Shown here: in pieces, positions 35,198 to 47,532 of the stretch
Numbering within the stretch: position 1 is the first letter of the stretch
Layout: the number at the start of each line of letters is the position of its first letter
Source of the DNA: Euphorbia lathyris
Lineage: Eukaryota; Streptophyta; Magnoliopsida; Malpighiales; Euphorbiaceae
Length of the DNA: 64,000 nt
Direction of reading: 5' to 3'
Assembly (NCBI RefSeq): GCF_963576675.1
Contig: NC_088910.1
Location: 89,472,104 to 89,536,103, forward strand
Translations under genes and position numbers: made by a program
The notes under the pieces: generated by a model
The model's input: the letters and a program-made list of their open reading frames with translations, nothing else
The model's database searches: none
What the model was told of the DNA's origin: nothing

Positions 35198-36540
35198 AGA
35201 AAAAATGATAAAATGTAATTATTATTACAATACTTGTGTTTGCTTACTTAAATGTAATCATAAAATTTATTTACACAATTAAAATCAACAAAAAATATAA
35301 AAACTTGAAAAACGTGAAATTAGTGTATAATTTTCCACGTTTTCAAATTTTTTTATATATTTTTCTTGTTTTCTATTTTTAACGCTTTTCACCTTTTTCT
35401 ATTTTCTCTCTTCTTTTTTCCATTGTTTCGTTTCTTTTTTTTTTCTTTTATTTTCACGGTTTTCGTTTGTTTATTATAAGGACAGTGTTAAATTAAGAGG
35501 CCATTTAGTTTTGGCATAATTATTGACATTAATTGCATGAGAAAAAAAATAGCATTAGTGATGAAAATTTCAAAATAATAGTCAAGATAAAATCTATTAT
35601 ATGCTCTCAATTAACATAATCATTTACTGAAAATAGTGATTTGAAATTGTCTAAATTATTTTTTGAAATTTTAAACTAAAAAACTACAGATAACATAATA
35701 TTTTATCACAAAAAAAAAAATCTATAATTTTTAAAATATGAAAGTGAGAAAATAAGATATAATTTTTAGTTTGAAAATTGAAATGTAATTTTAGAGGAAA
35801 AAGTTTGAATAATTTGAATGTTTACGACAAGAAATTTCAAAGCATTAATGGGGAGAGAAGAAAATGTTGACAGAGAGAGCTATACATTTTATATGAACAA
35901 TTAAGATAGCAATCCTGTTTGATTGATCATAATAAAGTATATCTCAGTATGAGAATTCACCTTTTATACATCTGACGTGACCAAATTGTTATGAATTGGA
36001 AAGTAATAATTTTACATATTGCCTAAGAATTGTTTCAAAATCAAAAGTATATTATAATTCATAATGAGAAGTCTAGATTAATACAACTTCATTTCTTGTT
36101 TTCCAATCACATGACAAAAAGGTTTTGAACCCAATACATATATATATATATTGAAGAGGACATTAGGCCTTTCTATGATATATATATATATATTTTTTTC
36201 CTAACTTTGAAATTCACTTCAAATCTTTAATCTTTAATCTTCAACAACTTTTTGATACCGACACCTTCTCTTTGCACAGTTTCTTCTGTCTCAAAACCAT
36301 TAATGTCTCTCTTTCTTACGTCTTTATCTCATTTTATCTAAATAAATAAGCTTTTATGTTATAGGATTTAGTAACCATATAGCATATAGCATTTGATCAT
36401 TCACTGTTATATCTAGATTTATTCGAATTTTATGATGAAAATTCAAAACGTCTTATATATTTAATAAACCTAGATTTAACCGTTAATAATTAAATTCATT
36501 TAATCACTAAAATTCATATGTACACTTAACCCAAGTTCAG
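35198..36540. other. AT-rich spacer
   Basis: Contains short ATATAT runs near 36138 and 36178. No coding sequence or element ends were recognised. Confidence 0.5.
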
Positions 36541-36559
36541 GGGAGGGATTTGATGCATG

Positions 36560-38109
36560 CTAAGAATTGGAAGATGATTTGAAATTTGCAAATCCCGGAG
36601 AGATTGAAATACTTTATTTGGTTACAAATGTATGTGCTTAGCATGCGGTTTGTCGGAGTCATTATTGCACGTTTTGAGGGACTGCAGTGAGGCTGTGGGG
36701 CTTTGGCGGATCCTCATACCTGCTGCGGATTGGATTGAGTTTTGCCACGCTGATCTTAGTTCTTGGCTGTTAGCTGGTCTCAGTAAAAAGGAGAATTGGC
36801 GTGGTATAGGCTGGAGTACCGTGTTTGTCTACACCATCTGGTGGCTGTGACGGTGGAGATGCTCGGCGGTGTTTGATCCGAATACTACTATTTGTCGAAA
36901 TAAGCTGGAATTTGTATATGGTAAAGCCGGGGAATGTCAGAAAGCCTTTTTAGATGAGCAACACATGAGAAATAGAAGTAGAAGGACTGTCATGGTTAGT
37001 TGGAAGCCCCCGTCGAAGGGCTGGATCAAGGTAAATAGTGATGGCGCTTGTAAGGGAGCCCCGGGTCCGGCGGCTGCAGGGGGCATTGCTCGGAATGACA
37101 ATGGAGTTTGGGTAGGAGGGTTCGCTGTTAACTTAGGTATTTGCAGTGCTATGCTTGCGGAGCTATGGGGTCTGTACTTCGGGTTGAAGTTTGCTTGGGA
37201 TAGACATTTCCGTAGAGTTGTATTCGAAATGGACTCGCTTGTGGTTGTGGATTTGGTGAAGAATGGTAAGGATCATAGGCATAAGTTCTTTTGGCTGATT
37301 GATGAGTGTCAAAGATTAGGGATGGCAATCCCGACCCTAATGGAACTACCCATACCCTGTATAAAAGGGTATGAGAAGGTTATGGGATCAAAATAATTAC
37401 CCGTTAGGGTAATGGGACGGGTATGGGAATACCCCCCAGGGTACCCGGTACCGTTACCCGTCATAATTCTTTTATATATTAAGAAAATTATTGTTTTTTA
37501 GATGTAATATTTGAGATTTTAAACCCCAACTTTTTATTTTTCAACCATTGAGTGATACCACTAAGCTATTTATTCTTATTGATTAAGGTTCAATCTGTTC
37601 AATTTTTAGATAAATGATTTATTAAATTTATACTTTGTTAAATTTGTAATATTTTTTATTTTATTTATTGATTCTTAACGGGTAAGGGTACCCGTGCGTA
37701 CCCGCGAATTAAATGGGAAGGGTATGGGATGCAAAAATATACACGTTAGGGTAATGGGACGGGTACGGGTAATTAAAAAATAAACGGGTAAGGGTTTGGG
37801 ATTGGCACTACCCGCGGGTACCCTACCTGTTGCCATCCCTATCAAAGATTGTTAAGACATGATTGGGAAGAGGTTAGGTTGATTCATGTTCTCCGCGAAG
37901 GTAACCGTGCCGCGGACTGAATGACGAATTAGGGAGGAAGTTTACCCCTGGGTCTTCACGAGTGTCAGGTGCCCCCTGCAGACATTCTGGATATCTTATT
38001 TTCTGATATTTGTGGTACTTGTCTTTCTAGGATGACTAGTATCACTTAGCTTGTTTTTTGTTATGCTCCGGGTTTCGTCCCCTCCATTAAGATAAAAAAA
38101 AAAAAAAAA
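36560..38109 (+). pseudogene. 5'-truncated LINE (L1 type), 3' end with RNase H
   Basis: Begins inside the reverse-transcriptase zinc-binding region (CLACGLSESLLHVLRDC), followed by a plant LINE RNase H (RVT_3): KVNSDGACKGAPG, AAAGGIARN, AELWGLYFGL, FEMDSLVVVDLV, and after the hAT insertion RLIHVLREGNRAAD. It ends in a poly(A) run at 38094-38109, as expected for target-primed reverse transcription. Stops are present. Skipping 37317-37841 plus one TSD copy rejoins DECQRLLRHDWEEV. Confidence 0.9.
37317..37841. mobile_element. hAT-type MITE, 525 bp, in LINE RNase H
   Basis: Perfect 12-bp ends TAGGGATGGCAA / TTGCCATCCCTA and perfect 8-bp duplication TCAAAGAT (37309-37316, 37842-37849). Subterminal ACCCGCGGGTACCC-type repeats. 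Same family as 47006-47532, in reverse orientation. Confidence 0.95.
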
Positions 38110-39239
38110 TGGATATATAAGAAAAAAAGAAGTATAAATATGAAACATAATCTCATTATTAGGCACCACATGCAAGCCCTCCTCACCAAAATTAATCATA
38201 TCAAACATTAAAAACTTTGAGAAAAAAATGCTAAACTTGTCATGATTATTAATTATAATGCTGCTTTTTCTTTTATGGAAAATTATTGTCAAAAATGCCA
38301 GCTATTGCACTCATGCTATTTTCACACACACAAAAACACTATGAAAGTTTTCACCTCAATATAATTGGATGTCTTCGGACACTATTCGGTGTGGTTCTAC
38401 AAAATAAAGGAGATAAAAATTTAGCGAAAAATTTCTCAAATCTAGTATTATAAATATATGAAATATAAACGTGCGTTGAGGGTATTAGCATGTATATACG
38501 GAGTAAAAAATCATAACTAGATTATGATTGATCTTTCTATCATCTATTTAGAAAAGAATTTGAAAGAGGATACAATTCTATAATATAAGTACTAACACCT
38601 ATTAATGTTCGTCCTAGTCCTGAGACATTGTTTTTGACATTTTATCAATTAATAAAAAACAATAATCTATTATGTTTTTTTTTTCTTTTGTGTCAACTTA
38701 ATGGGGTATCCAAGAATAGATGTTTGCTCATGTTTGTCGGATGCGTGATTTGCGCAATAAAATCTTGAGCATGTACTAAAGACTAATATGTGCTTTAGGA
38801 GATGGTGGTGTTTTACCGATCATGGACAACTGATGTTAATCAATGGCTATATATACTCATAAAGGTTATGGAGTTCTAGATCAATTCGCTAATGAGAGCT
38901 ACATGATCATGGGTCATAAGCGTGTCTCATATAACTCTTATATGTGAATCCTTAGACCCGAAATTACTGTGGATCCTAGATGAGACATAGTATACTTCGA
39001 AGTACACCTAACAAGCTCGTAATTAGGTGCCAAGTATGAGTACGGTTGGGTGTGCTGTGAATCATGTTGAGGACCATGGGTATAGTGCGGAAATTGCTAC
39101 TCTCTTTAAAAGAGATGAAATATCACCGACCACTTGATTAGTAAGACTTAGTAGTACGTTGCCACCCAAATTAGTTAATAAGAGTTATTACTCGTTTGAT
39201 CTAATAAGTTCAATTAGCAGTATGTTCAGAAATTTTGGC
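38110..39239. other. Spacer between LINEs
   Basis: No domain or repeat end was recognised. Sequence around 38700-39060 is less AT-rich and could be an unrecognised repeat. Confidence 0.4.
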
Positions 39240-39866
39240 CAGTTATTGATTTATTTCAAGCTTGTCTCAGATGGTTGGAGGGTGTTCCAAGGAATGTGAG
39301 TGCTAATTCCTAAGTGTTAGAATCTAATGTTTATTAAGGATATCAAGCCTATTTCATTGTGTAATATGATTTATAAGATCATCTCTAAGGTGTTAGCCAA
39401 CTATTTAAAGTCTATTCTTCCTCGCATTATCTCACCAGATCAATATGCTTTTGTTTCTAGACATTCTAGTATTGATAATGTCTTGGTTGCTTTTGAGGTC
39501 ATTCATCATATGAACAGGAAAACTTGAGTTAAAGTTGAGGATGTAGCTCTGAAATTAGACTTCAGTAAGGCTTATGATATGGTGAATTTGGCTTTTCTTA
39601 AGGGTATGCTTTGAAGATTGGGTTTCATTCGAAGTGGATCGCTTGGATCATACTTTGCATCTCAACTATTAGTTATCAAATAAGGGTTAATGATTCTATG
39701 GTAGGTCCAATTCTACCTTCAAGGAGGCAAGGTTGCCCTATTTCTCCTTATATCTTCATTATTTGTACACAAGATCTTTCTCTATTGCTAGAGTATTTAG
39801 TGGGAAATGGGTCGATACATGGAAGTAAAATTTGCAAAGGAGCTCCTATTATTTCCTATCTTCTTT

Positions 39867-40451
39867 GAGTAAGTTTCACCAATGGTGTACAACCTTTTTC
39901 CCATTTCACACTTTGGTGTACAACCTTCATTTTATTCCACAGCTTTCTCATCATCCACCTTATTCCACAGTTTATTCACATTTTGAAGGAACGTATCTAT
40001 TTTTTCCAGTCGCCAAGTGTCAAAGAATCTAGAAGGAGATCTTCAGGTTGAGGCTATCACTAGTTACTCGCTGTTGTGGCTACTTCTATAGGAGGATTAC
40101 CCAAATTGAACATGTAAAGTTGGGTTACAGCCCCATTGTTAGAGAGAGAAAGAATAGAAAGAGAAAGATAGAGAGGGGGTTTGCAGATCTGGTTTTATGC
40201 TTTTGAGGGGAAAAAATGATGAAGCTGGTATGATAGTAATTTAATATAAAGTGGGTCCCATATTTTTCAAAGGATAAGTTTCAAAAAGGTCAAATGACAG
40301 GTTTGACCGCTTTGACAGGTCATTTTTACCTGTTGTACACTAAAGTGGGAGATCATCTATAAGTTTGTACATATCAGTGACACAAAATGAAGGTTGTACA
40401 CCAAAGTGTGAAATAGGGAAAAGATTGTACGTCATTGATGAAATTTACCAC
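39867..40451. mobile_element. MULE-like MITE, 585 bp
   Basis: Ends GAGTAAGTTTCACCAATGG and the inverted TCATTGATGAAATTTACCAC-like terminus. Perfect 9-bp duplication ATCTTCTTT at 39858-39866 and 40452-40460. Same end family as 2458-2770 and 20740-21043. Confidence 0.92.
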
Positions 40452-42516
40452 ATCTTCTTTTAGCAGACGATTGTTTCTTAGTTTGTCGTGCTACTGTGGA
40501 AGAATGTTCCCATTTGAAGCTCCTACTTAGCTTTTATGATGCTGCGTCTGGGCATGCTATTAAATTTAGTAAGTCTGGAATCTATTTTAGTAAGAATGTT
40601 GATTCTTCAATTAGATTTGAGCTTTCTGGGATTTTTGGAATTTTCACAGCTCTCAATACTGGGAGGTATCTAGGTTAAAGATCACCTTTTTAAGAGGATT
40701 ACCTCGTGGAGGATTAGATTACTCTAAAAAGCAGGTAAATAGGTTCCTCTGAAAGTTGTAGCTCAAGATATTCCCTTGTATTGTATGTCTATTTTCCTCC
40801 TTCCAACTTCGTTGATTGATGAGCTACTAAAGATGATGAATGCTTTTTGGTGGCGTAATTATTTTGATGGTCGCGGGAATATGCACTGGCTTAGTTGGGA
40901 TAAGTTTTGTGTTCGTAAGGAATTTGGTGGATTGGGATTCAGGAACCTGTTGGGTTTTAATCTTGCCCTTCTAGTTAAACAGGGTTGGCGTTTATTGGTT
41001 TCTCTGACTTTTGTTATTGCAAAGGTTTTTAAGGTTAAGTATTTCCCAAAGTGTTCATTCCTTTCGGCTAGATTAGGTTCGAATCCCACTTTCACTTGGA
41101 AGAGCATTTGGTCTGCTTGTATTGTAATTGAAAATGGTGATTGATGGAAGATGTGTGATGGTTGCACAATTGATGTTTGGAATGATCCCTGGCTACGTGA
41201 TTCTAGTAATGGATTTGTTTCCACGCCTTTTAATCCATCATTTGACCCTTTTCATGTTAGTGATCTCCTATTACCAAATAAGGTTGAACGGGATATTGAA
41301 TTATCATGGGATTTTTTTTAATGAGAGTGAAGTTTCTGAAATTTCTAGAATTCCTTTAGTAGCTTCATATTGTAGTGATAAGTTGTTTAGTCGTTCTCAA
41401 ATGATGCTTGTTATTCAGTTATCGTGTTGCAATGTCTTTTAAACATGATTATGTAGATGTTGAAATCTGAGATAGGAACTAGATTAAGTTGTGGACTCTT
41501 GTTATTCCTCTGGAAGTGAAGCTTTTTATTTGGCGTGCTATTAGGGATTGTTTTTCGTTTTGTCATTCCCTATCTCAAAAAGGTATTCAAGTTCCACTCT
41601 CTTGTCTTTTCTATTCTATTGATGTTGAAACGTTATGGCATGTTAGTTTTTACTGTTGTCTCGCAAAAGGTGGTTGATTTTGAGTTTCTTCAATTTCATG
41701 AGTCGATGTTATGTTAGGTGTCTTTGTTTTTTCGGATTAGGTTGTTAAAAAAATTGAAGCTTTCTCTTGGGTGGATGCCGGTAGGTTCTGTGTGGTTCTT
41801 TTGGGGGATTTGGAATGCAATATATAATTTGCTTTGGAAAGGTACTCTTTCATCAGCAAATGATATTGTTTTTCACTATGCCAAAACCCCCTTTAGACGA
41901 CGGTTAGAAACCGTCGTCCCACGAGATATAAATCTGTCACAGAGCTCGCTGCCGTCTATTGCACCTTCAGACAACGGTTAGGTTCTGTCATTTGAAGATA
42001 CTATACATGACATCAGCCTAGTTTCGTAATGTCATATGAACATTGTTACGATGTATCTTTTTATTTATTAACGTCACTTTTAATGTCATCACATGACATA
42101 CTAATAATTAAAAATGTCAAGTCGCTATATAGGAAATTGGCATATTGGTATTCGCGGTGACAGTTTTTATAATAATTTCTGTCGTAGTAACTTGTATGAG
42201 ATGGCATAGGTCTTAATCAATCATGTCAATAGATTTATTTTACATGACAAATTCTTTTATTTTAATGTCTTTTTATTATTGTTTAGATGATATTTTTTTA
42301 AACGTAAATGTCACTCCTTGCCTTCTTCTTCGAATGATTCTGGAATTGAATAATAATCAAATGAACAAGAATTTTTTTATATCAATGATTTTAATTTTAT
42401 TGGAGACTAATGCTCATAATGTGTTTACATTTGAACTACACAAATTTCTGAAAGGTAAAAAAAAATAAGCAATTAATGTACATCTCCAAATCTGTCAATA
42501 TGTAGTCAATCTTTCA

Positions 42517-42611
42517 GAGGCGTGGTGGTGTTGATTGGAAAGCCAAATCCAACTTGAACTGAAGCATATCTAAGTCGTCATCTCCTAGAATCCCCAAAGT
42601 CTTGATATCTG
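42517..42611 (-). other. Exon-like piece in CACTA, minus strand
   Basis: After a cag acceptor the minus strand reads IKTLGILGDDDLDMLQFKLD and ends with TGA near 42517. It could be the last exon of a gene that starts near the right CACTA end (46309). Protein not recognised. Confidence 0.35.
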
Positions 42612-42717
42612 CAAAACCAATTGATGATGCTCATTAATTATGTACCGTATACAGATAGACCTAATTAATCTCCTTTTACCCTTTCTCCATTCTGAGACCC
42701 TTCACTTACCCACCCAC

Positions 42718-42729
42718 ATTATAAATAGG
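42718..42729 (+). promoter_or_regulatory. TATA box of captured E2 gene
   Basis: ATTATAAATAGG about 75 bp before the first ATG of the E2 fragment, suggesting the promoter was captured with the gene. Confidence 0.55.
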
Positions 42730-42799
42730 AAGCGTTTACCAATTCTCAATAGTCACCCAGGGCAACCTAACACTATACTTACAGTTTGTTATTTCGAGC

Positions 42800-43465
42800 A
42801 TGGATATACTTGTAAGGAACCTCTATCGTAATGTTGAGTTTCATATTGACCTACTCCGATATGAGGCACCCAGGTGGCTTGTCAATATATATGGTCCTGA
42901 CCGGCGGTAATGGACTGCTGTGATGAAGGGCCCTCCAAACACCCCTTATGAAGGAGGTGTATTCATAGTCGATATGGACTTCCCTATCGATTTTCCCTCC
43001 ACACCTCCAGTTGTAAGAACATGCATAAACTTGTTAACACGCATAAATCAGTTCATATATTTGTAAATACACTCATGATATTACTATTGTTCGCAGGTCA
43101 TATTCAGGACCAAAATTTACCATCCTAATATCGGTCCCTTAGGGCATGTTTCTATGCCCCAGCTACTTGATCGCCCTCCCATAGTATTGCCACGGTAAGA
43201 TGATGCTATAAATCTATGTATTTTTTACCCGTAAATTTATCTATTCATGTCTGGGGTCTAGTTTATCTACTCATGTTTGGGGTCTAATTTAATTTATCTA
43301 TGCATCTTATAGCTGCTGTGGAATATTTATGGACTGCTGGTAGGGCCTTTCATTGAGGGGCCATTTCCTGGCCGAGAGTGAATTGCTGAACGATACATCA
43401 GCAACAGAGCAGGTTATGTAGCAACTGCCAGGAGATGGACTGAAGAGCATGCAGTGTATATATGA
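42800..43465 (+). pseudogene. Captured ubiquitin-conjugating enzyme (E2) gene, degenerate, inside CACTA
   Basis: Three exons can be read: 42800-43012, 43097-43194 and 43313-about 43465, with GT-AG introns. Recognisable UBC-fold parts are MKGPPNTPYEGGVFIVDMDF, the PxxPP turn as FPSTPPV, FRTKIYHPNIGP, and the C-terminal helix IAERYISNRAGYVATARRW. In active E2s the segment after HPN is G-S-I-C-L-D; here it reads GHVSMP, so the catalytic Cys position is Ser. There is also a TAA after GPDRR, a frame shift into exon 3 and a TGA before IAERY. E2 enzymes pass ubiquitin from E1 to E3; this copy could not do so. It is a Pack-type gene capture. Confidence 0.85.
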
Positions 43466-43479
43466 TGTGCAAATAGCAA

Positions 43480-44045
43480 GCAAGGGGGTCATTATGATGT
43501 GACGTCCGAATAGCGTACAAGGGGGGGCGTGATGTGTGAATAGCAAGGAAATTTGGATGTTGGGCAACCATTGAGTTAGATGGTGTGGACTACTGGATGG
43601 GCATAGAGCCAATCTTGAAGAACAAAATGATTACTGATTACAAATGTACTTGGTAATCAATCTGATCTTCAATGTTGGCTCCAGGCCCCTCCAGTATTCG
43701 ACGTCATTTAACTCTAATGGTTCCCCATCATCCCGATATCCTTGGTTACCATCTGCACATTCTTGAAGAAAGGAGATTTGGATGCCAAAGAAACACTGAG
43801 CTGGATGGTGTGGACTACTGGATGGGCATAGAGCCATTCTTGAAGAACAGAATGATTACTGATTATAAATGTACTTGGTAATCAATCTGATCTTCAATGT
43901 TGGCTCCATGCCCCTCCAGTATTCCACTCCATCCATCCAGCTCTAGTGTTTCTTTAGCATCAAAATCTCCTTTCTATTCGCGCATCACGCCCCCCCTTGT
44001 ACGCTATTTGCATGTCACATCATAATGCCCCCCTTGCACGCTATC
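43480..44045. repeat. Compound foldback inside CACTA
   Basis: Outer arms: CAAGGGGGTCATTATGATGT near 43485 and its inverted form near 44020. Inside are two hairpin units; the second has arms at about 43768-43846 and 43902-43975. A 121-bp direct repeat (43579-43699 and 43804-43924, spacing 225 bp) links the two units. Not coding. Confidence 0.8.
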
Positions 44046-45091
44046 CTTTTTTGATAGGCAATACAAAGTAGACAACTTATTCAAGTAGACATATATATGT
44101 ATATTCAAGTGGATCATAACATGCTATAACAAAGTAGTCAACTTATTCGTTTATGTCTATTAAATTGAATCAGTTCTACTTCCTAACACATAACATGCTA
44201 AATTGATATGAAACATATGTCTATTCCTGAATCAGTTACTTCATAAACAGAACATAAAACAAGCCAACATGATTCATACATAGACACATAACACATAACA
44301 TGCTAAATTGACATGAAACATATGTCTCATCAGCATAACTCATGTTAAAATAGAAAAGAATCAGGCAAGTTCATCATTTTCAGCTTTAAGAGTATGCATG
44401 ATCAGCTACCTTCCTAAACATAATATCAAGTTCATAACTTATGCTGATAGCATCGAAAACCCATCAACATCCTGAATGGCTTCAATTAGATAACAAGCCA
44501 AGTGGAAGGTATATTGTAAACTTATCTCATCACCATCCTGAATGGTTTCATAACATTTTCAGCTTTAAGAGTATGCCTAACATGTTATAACAAATAGACA
44601 ACTTATTCGTGCATGTCTAAAACTTGTTCTCATATCATCATAAAGCCACCACTATGTACCTGCCACTTGGATTGTACAGTTCATGATGAAGTTAGCATGG
44701 TGATGAAGTGTATGATACTGTCACCACAAGCTTAGTCATAAACTTGTGTTGTTAGAATCATACAACTTCATCACCATGTTAAACACTTTTCCATAAGCAT
44801 AACAAGCCAAGTGACATGATACATAGTAATGGAGATTTAGGAGTATGTCTAACATGCTATAACAAGTAGACAACTTATTCAAGCAGACATGTATATTCAA
44901 GTGAACATGCTATAACAAGTAGACAACTTATTCGTGCATGTCTATTCCTTACTTATTCAAGACAACTTATTCCTTACTTATCATCATAGGTCATGTTCAA
45001 ATAAAAAAGAGTATGGTGATATCTTATCATTTGCAAGACATATCAGTACATGCAATTAGCCTAAATTTACCCTTTAATACATGCTTCATAC
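44046..45091. repeat. CACTA internal repeats
   Basis: The phrase AACATGCTATAACAAGTAGA (with variants), followed by CAACTTATTC, recurs near 44120, 44580, 44850 and 44905. ATTCAAGTGGA/ATTCAAGCAGA pieces are interspersed. No gene was seen. Confidence 0.6.
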
Positions 45092-45598
45092 ATGCTCAAT
45101 GACCCTTTTACAATGTTCCTCTAATACTTGATGCATGATTAATAAGCTACATGCCCAAATGAACAATCGTATACATACTCATACAGAACCTCAAACATAA
45201 ACATCAACAGAACATCAAACATAAACATGTTTCATACACATACACATACTCAATCACTTCTAGCAGTATAACTCATATGTGTAAGAGTAGTGCCAATCTC
45301 AATGAACATTCAAAGCTTTAGAGTATGCCTAATCAACCACATGCTCAATGACCTTTTTACAATGTTCCTCTAATACTTGATGCATGATGAATAAGCTACA
45401 TGCCCAAATGAACAATCGTACACATACTCATATAGAACCTCAAACATAAACATCAACAGAACATCATACATAAACATGTTTCATACACATACACATACTC
45501 AATCACTTCTATCCGTATAACTCATAGGTGTAAGAGTAGTGCCAATCTCAATGAACATTCAAAGCTTTAGAGTATGCCTAATCAGCCACATGCTTAAT
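45092..45598. repeat. 249-bp tandem duplication in CACTA
   Basis: Copies start at 45092 and 45341 with ATGCTCAATGACC and run in parallel with few differences to near 45598. Non-coding. Confidence 0.9.
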
Positions 45599-45859
45599 GA
45601 TCATTCATACATAAACTCTATGAGTCCTAGCTTCCTAAACAGTTATATCTAACCAATCAGTTCATACCAATCATTTCATCATCACCCACAACATCATACA
45701 TATATGTAATCGTTCAGTTCAAACCCACATAACAATATATATACTAAATCAGGCTAGTTTCCTAAATCAATGAGTTCTAGGTTCCAAAACAGTACATCAA
45801 ACATACACAATCACTTCTAAAGGCATGACCAATCAGTTCAAACCAACATAACATTAATA

Positions 45860-46309
45860 TATATTCAGTAAGTTAAAGAAATCTTCCCATATGCTAAAGG
45901 CATGAACCGATTGACAATCTCTTCAGTCAGCCTTCCTATGTACTGAAGCATTCTTACTATCCCTGCAAATAGTGTTCAAATAAAAAGGAATCAGATGAGT
46001 TCATACCATCTACTGTATCAGGCACTATCTTGCCCTAGATTAAAAAAGATAAAGACCCAAGCTTTACAGCAGTGAATCTAAATATAATAAAATCAGTGTA
46101 GCTAAGCGAGCGATCTAAACCTTTCAATGATAGGTCTGAAAATCACAAGATCATTATACCAGCTGCTGAAATCGACATACACCAAAGTAAATCGGATGAG
46201 GAAAAGATAGAGTAAGGAACAATGGTACTCTAATACAGAACGAAGAAAATATGGCTTACCAGTACCGTGTTTCGAGCTCACCCAGTGATTGCATGTTCAA
46301 ATCAACCAT
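45860..46309 (-). other. Exon-like pieces at the right CACTA end, minus strand
   Basis: From 46309 the minus strand reads MVDLNMQSLGELETRYW up to a GTAAGC donor, preceded by a C/T-rich leader and TATAAACTCTCTC near 46380. A second stretch near 45960-45870 reads RMLQYIGRLTEEIVNRFMPL after an AG acceptor. They may be exons of the CACTA's own or a captured gene. Not recognised. Confidence 0.4.
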
Positions 46310-47005
46310 GGACACAGAGAGGGATGAGAGGGATGAAGCTTGCGTAACCTAAACTGGGGTTTGGGATTGAGAGAGAGTTTATATATCAACTGAAATTTCA
46401 GTCAAATGATATAGAGCGCCTAAAATTTGGTATGACCGCGTAAGTGAAATTTCATTTGCCGCTTTTTTGTTTTCGGCATACAATGACATTCATTTATTAG
46501 AAGTGTCATCTGTTGAGCGCATCAAATTTAACGAAAACGCGCGTTTTCTTTGGATGCAGGATTCTATAATCGTAATGTCATCTAAGAATCGAGTGCATTT
46601 TTTATTTCGCCTTCAGATGACATACAGTTAAAATACTGTCACGAAAAATATTCAGACAACACGAAAACAAATGTCTGTCATGTATCTTGTGTCATGTGAA
46701 TGGAAAAATGGCATAGTGTTTTCATCTTTCGCTTTTCTCTACGACTGGTCTGCTGTTCAGAATGGTCATATATAAGACTCGATCAGGATTCTCATAACAT
46801 GTTATCTGCTTCTTTATTGCATTGGGAAAGAACAATTTGTGGTTTGGTAAAATGTAATGTCAACACGGCTGGATTTTTGGTTGAAATTTGTTTTGGTTTA
46901 GGGATGGTGATGAGGGATTCTGAATGTGATCTCTATTTTTTTTCTGGTAGTGTTGACGTTAGGGAGGCGGAAGCTATTGGCGTTCAGGAGGCTTTGTCCT
47001 AGACC

Positions 47006-47532
47006 TAGGGATGGTAACAGGTAGGGTACCCGCGGGTAGTGCCAATCTCAAACTCTTACCCGTTTATTTTTTAATTACCCGTACCCGTCTCATTACCCTA
47101 ACGGGTATATTTTTGCATCCCATACCCTTCCCATTTAATTCGCGGGTACCCACGGGTACCCTTACCCGTTAAAATCAATAAATAAAATAAAAAATATTAC
47201 AAATTTAATAAATCATTTCTCTAAAAATTGAACAAATTGAACCTTAATCAATAAAAATAAGTAGCTTAGTGGTACCACTCAATGGTTGAAAAACAAAAGG
47301 TTGGGGTTTAAAATCTCAAATATTACATCTAAAAAACAATAATTTTTTTAATATATAAAAGAATTATGACGGGTAACGGGTACCGGGTACCCTGCGAGTA
47401 TTCTCATACCCGTCCCATTACCCTAACGGGTAATTATTTTGATCTCATACCCTTTTATACAGGATATGGATAGTCTCATTAGGGTCGGGTAGTGCCAGGT
47501 ACCCGCGGGTACACTACCCATTACCATCCCTA
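47006..47532. mobile_element. hAT-type MITE, 527 bp, in LINE RNase H
   Basis: Ends TAGGGATGGTAA / TTACCATCCCTA. Flanks CCTAGACC (46998-47005) and CCTGGACT (47533-47540) match at 6 of 8, and the right one fits the LINE coding frame. Same family as 37317-37841, inverted relative to it. Confidence 0.9.

Larger units (their letters stand above)
41874..46718 (-). mobile_element. CACTA transposon, 4.8 kb, non-autonomous, gene-capturing
   Basis: Ends CACTATGCCA on both sides (inverted) with 3-bp duplication TTT (41871-41873, 46719-46721). Subterminal TGACAT/ATGTCA motifs occur at both ends, and a perfect hairpin GACGACGGTT-AGA-AACCGTCGTC lies at 41896-41918. No TNPD-type transposase was seen. It carries an E2 enzyme fragment on plus, a foldback region, repeats, and short exon-like pieces on minus starting near its right end. 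Orientation is tentative. Confidence 0.93.

Noticed and set aside
43631..43881. Short frames on both strands in the CACTA
   Set aside because: They lie in the foldback and repeat each other; no evidence of a protein.
46700..47002. Independent small gene next to the CACTA
   Set aside because: It is the continuation of the LINE RNase H region interrupted by the CACTA and a hAT MITE.
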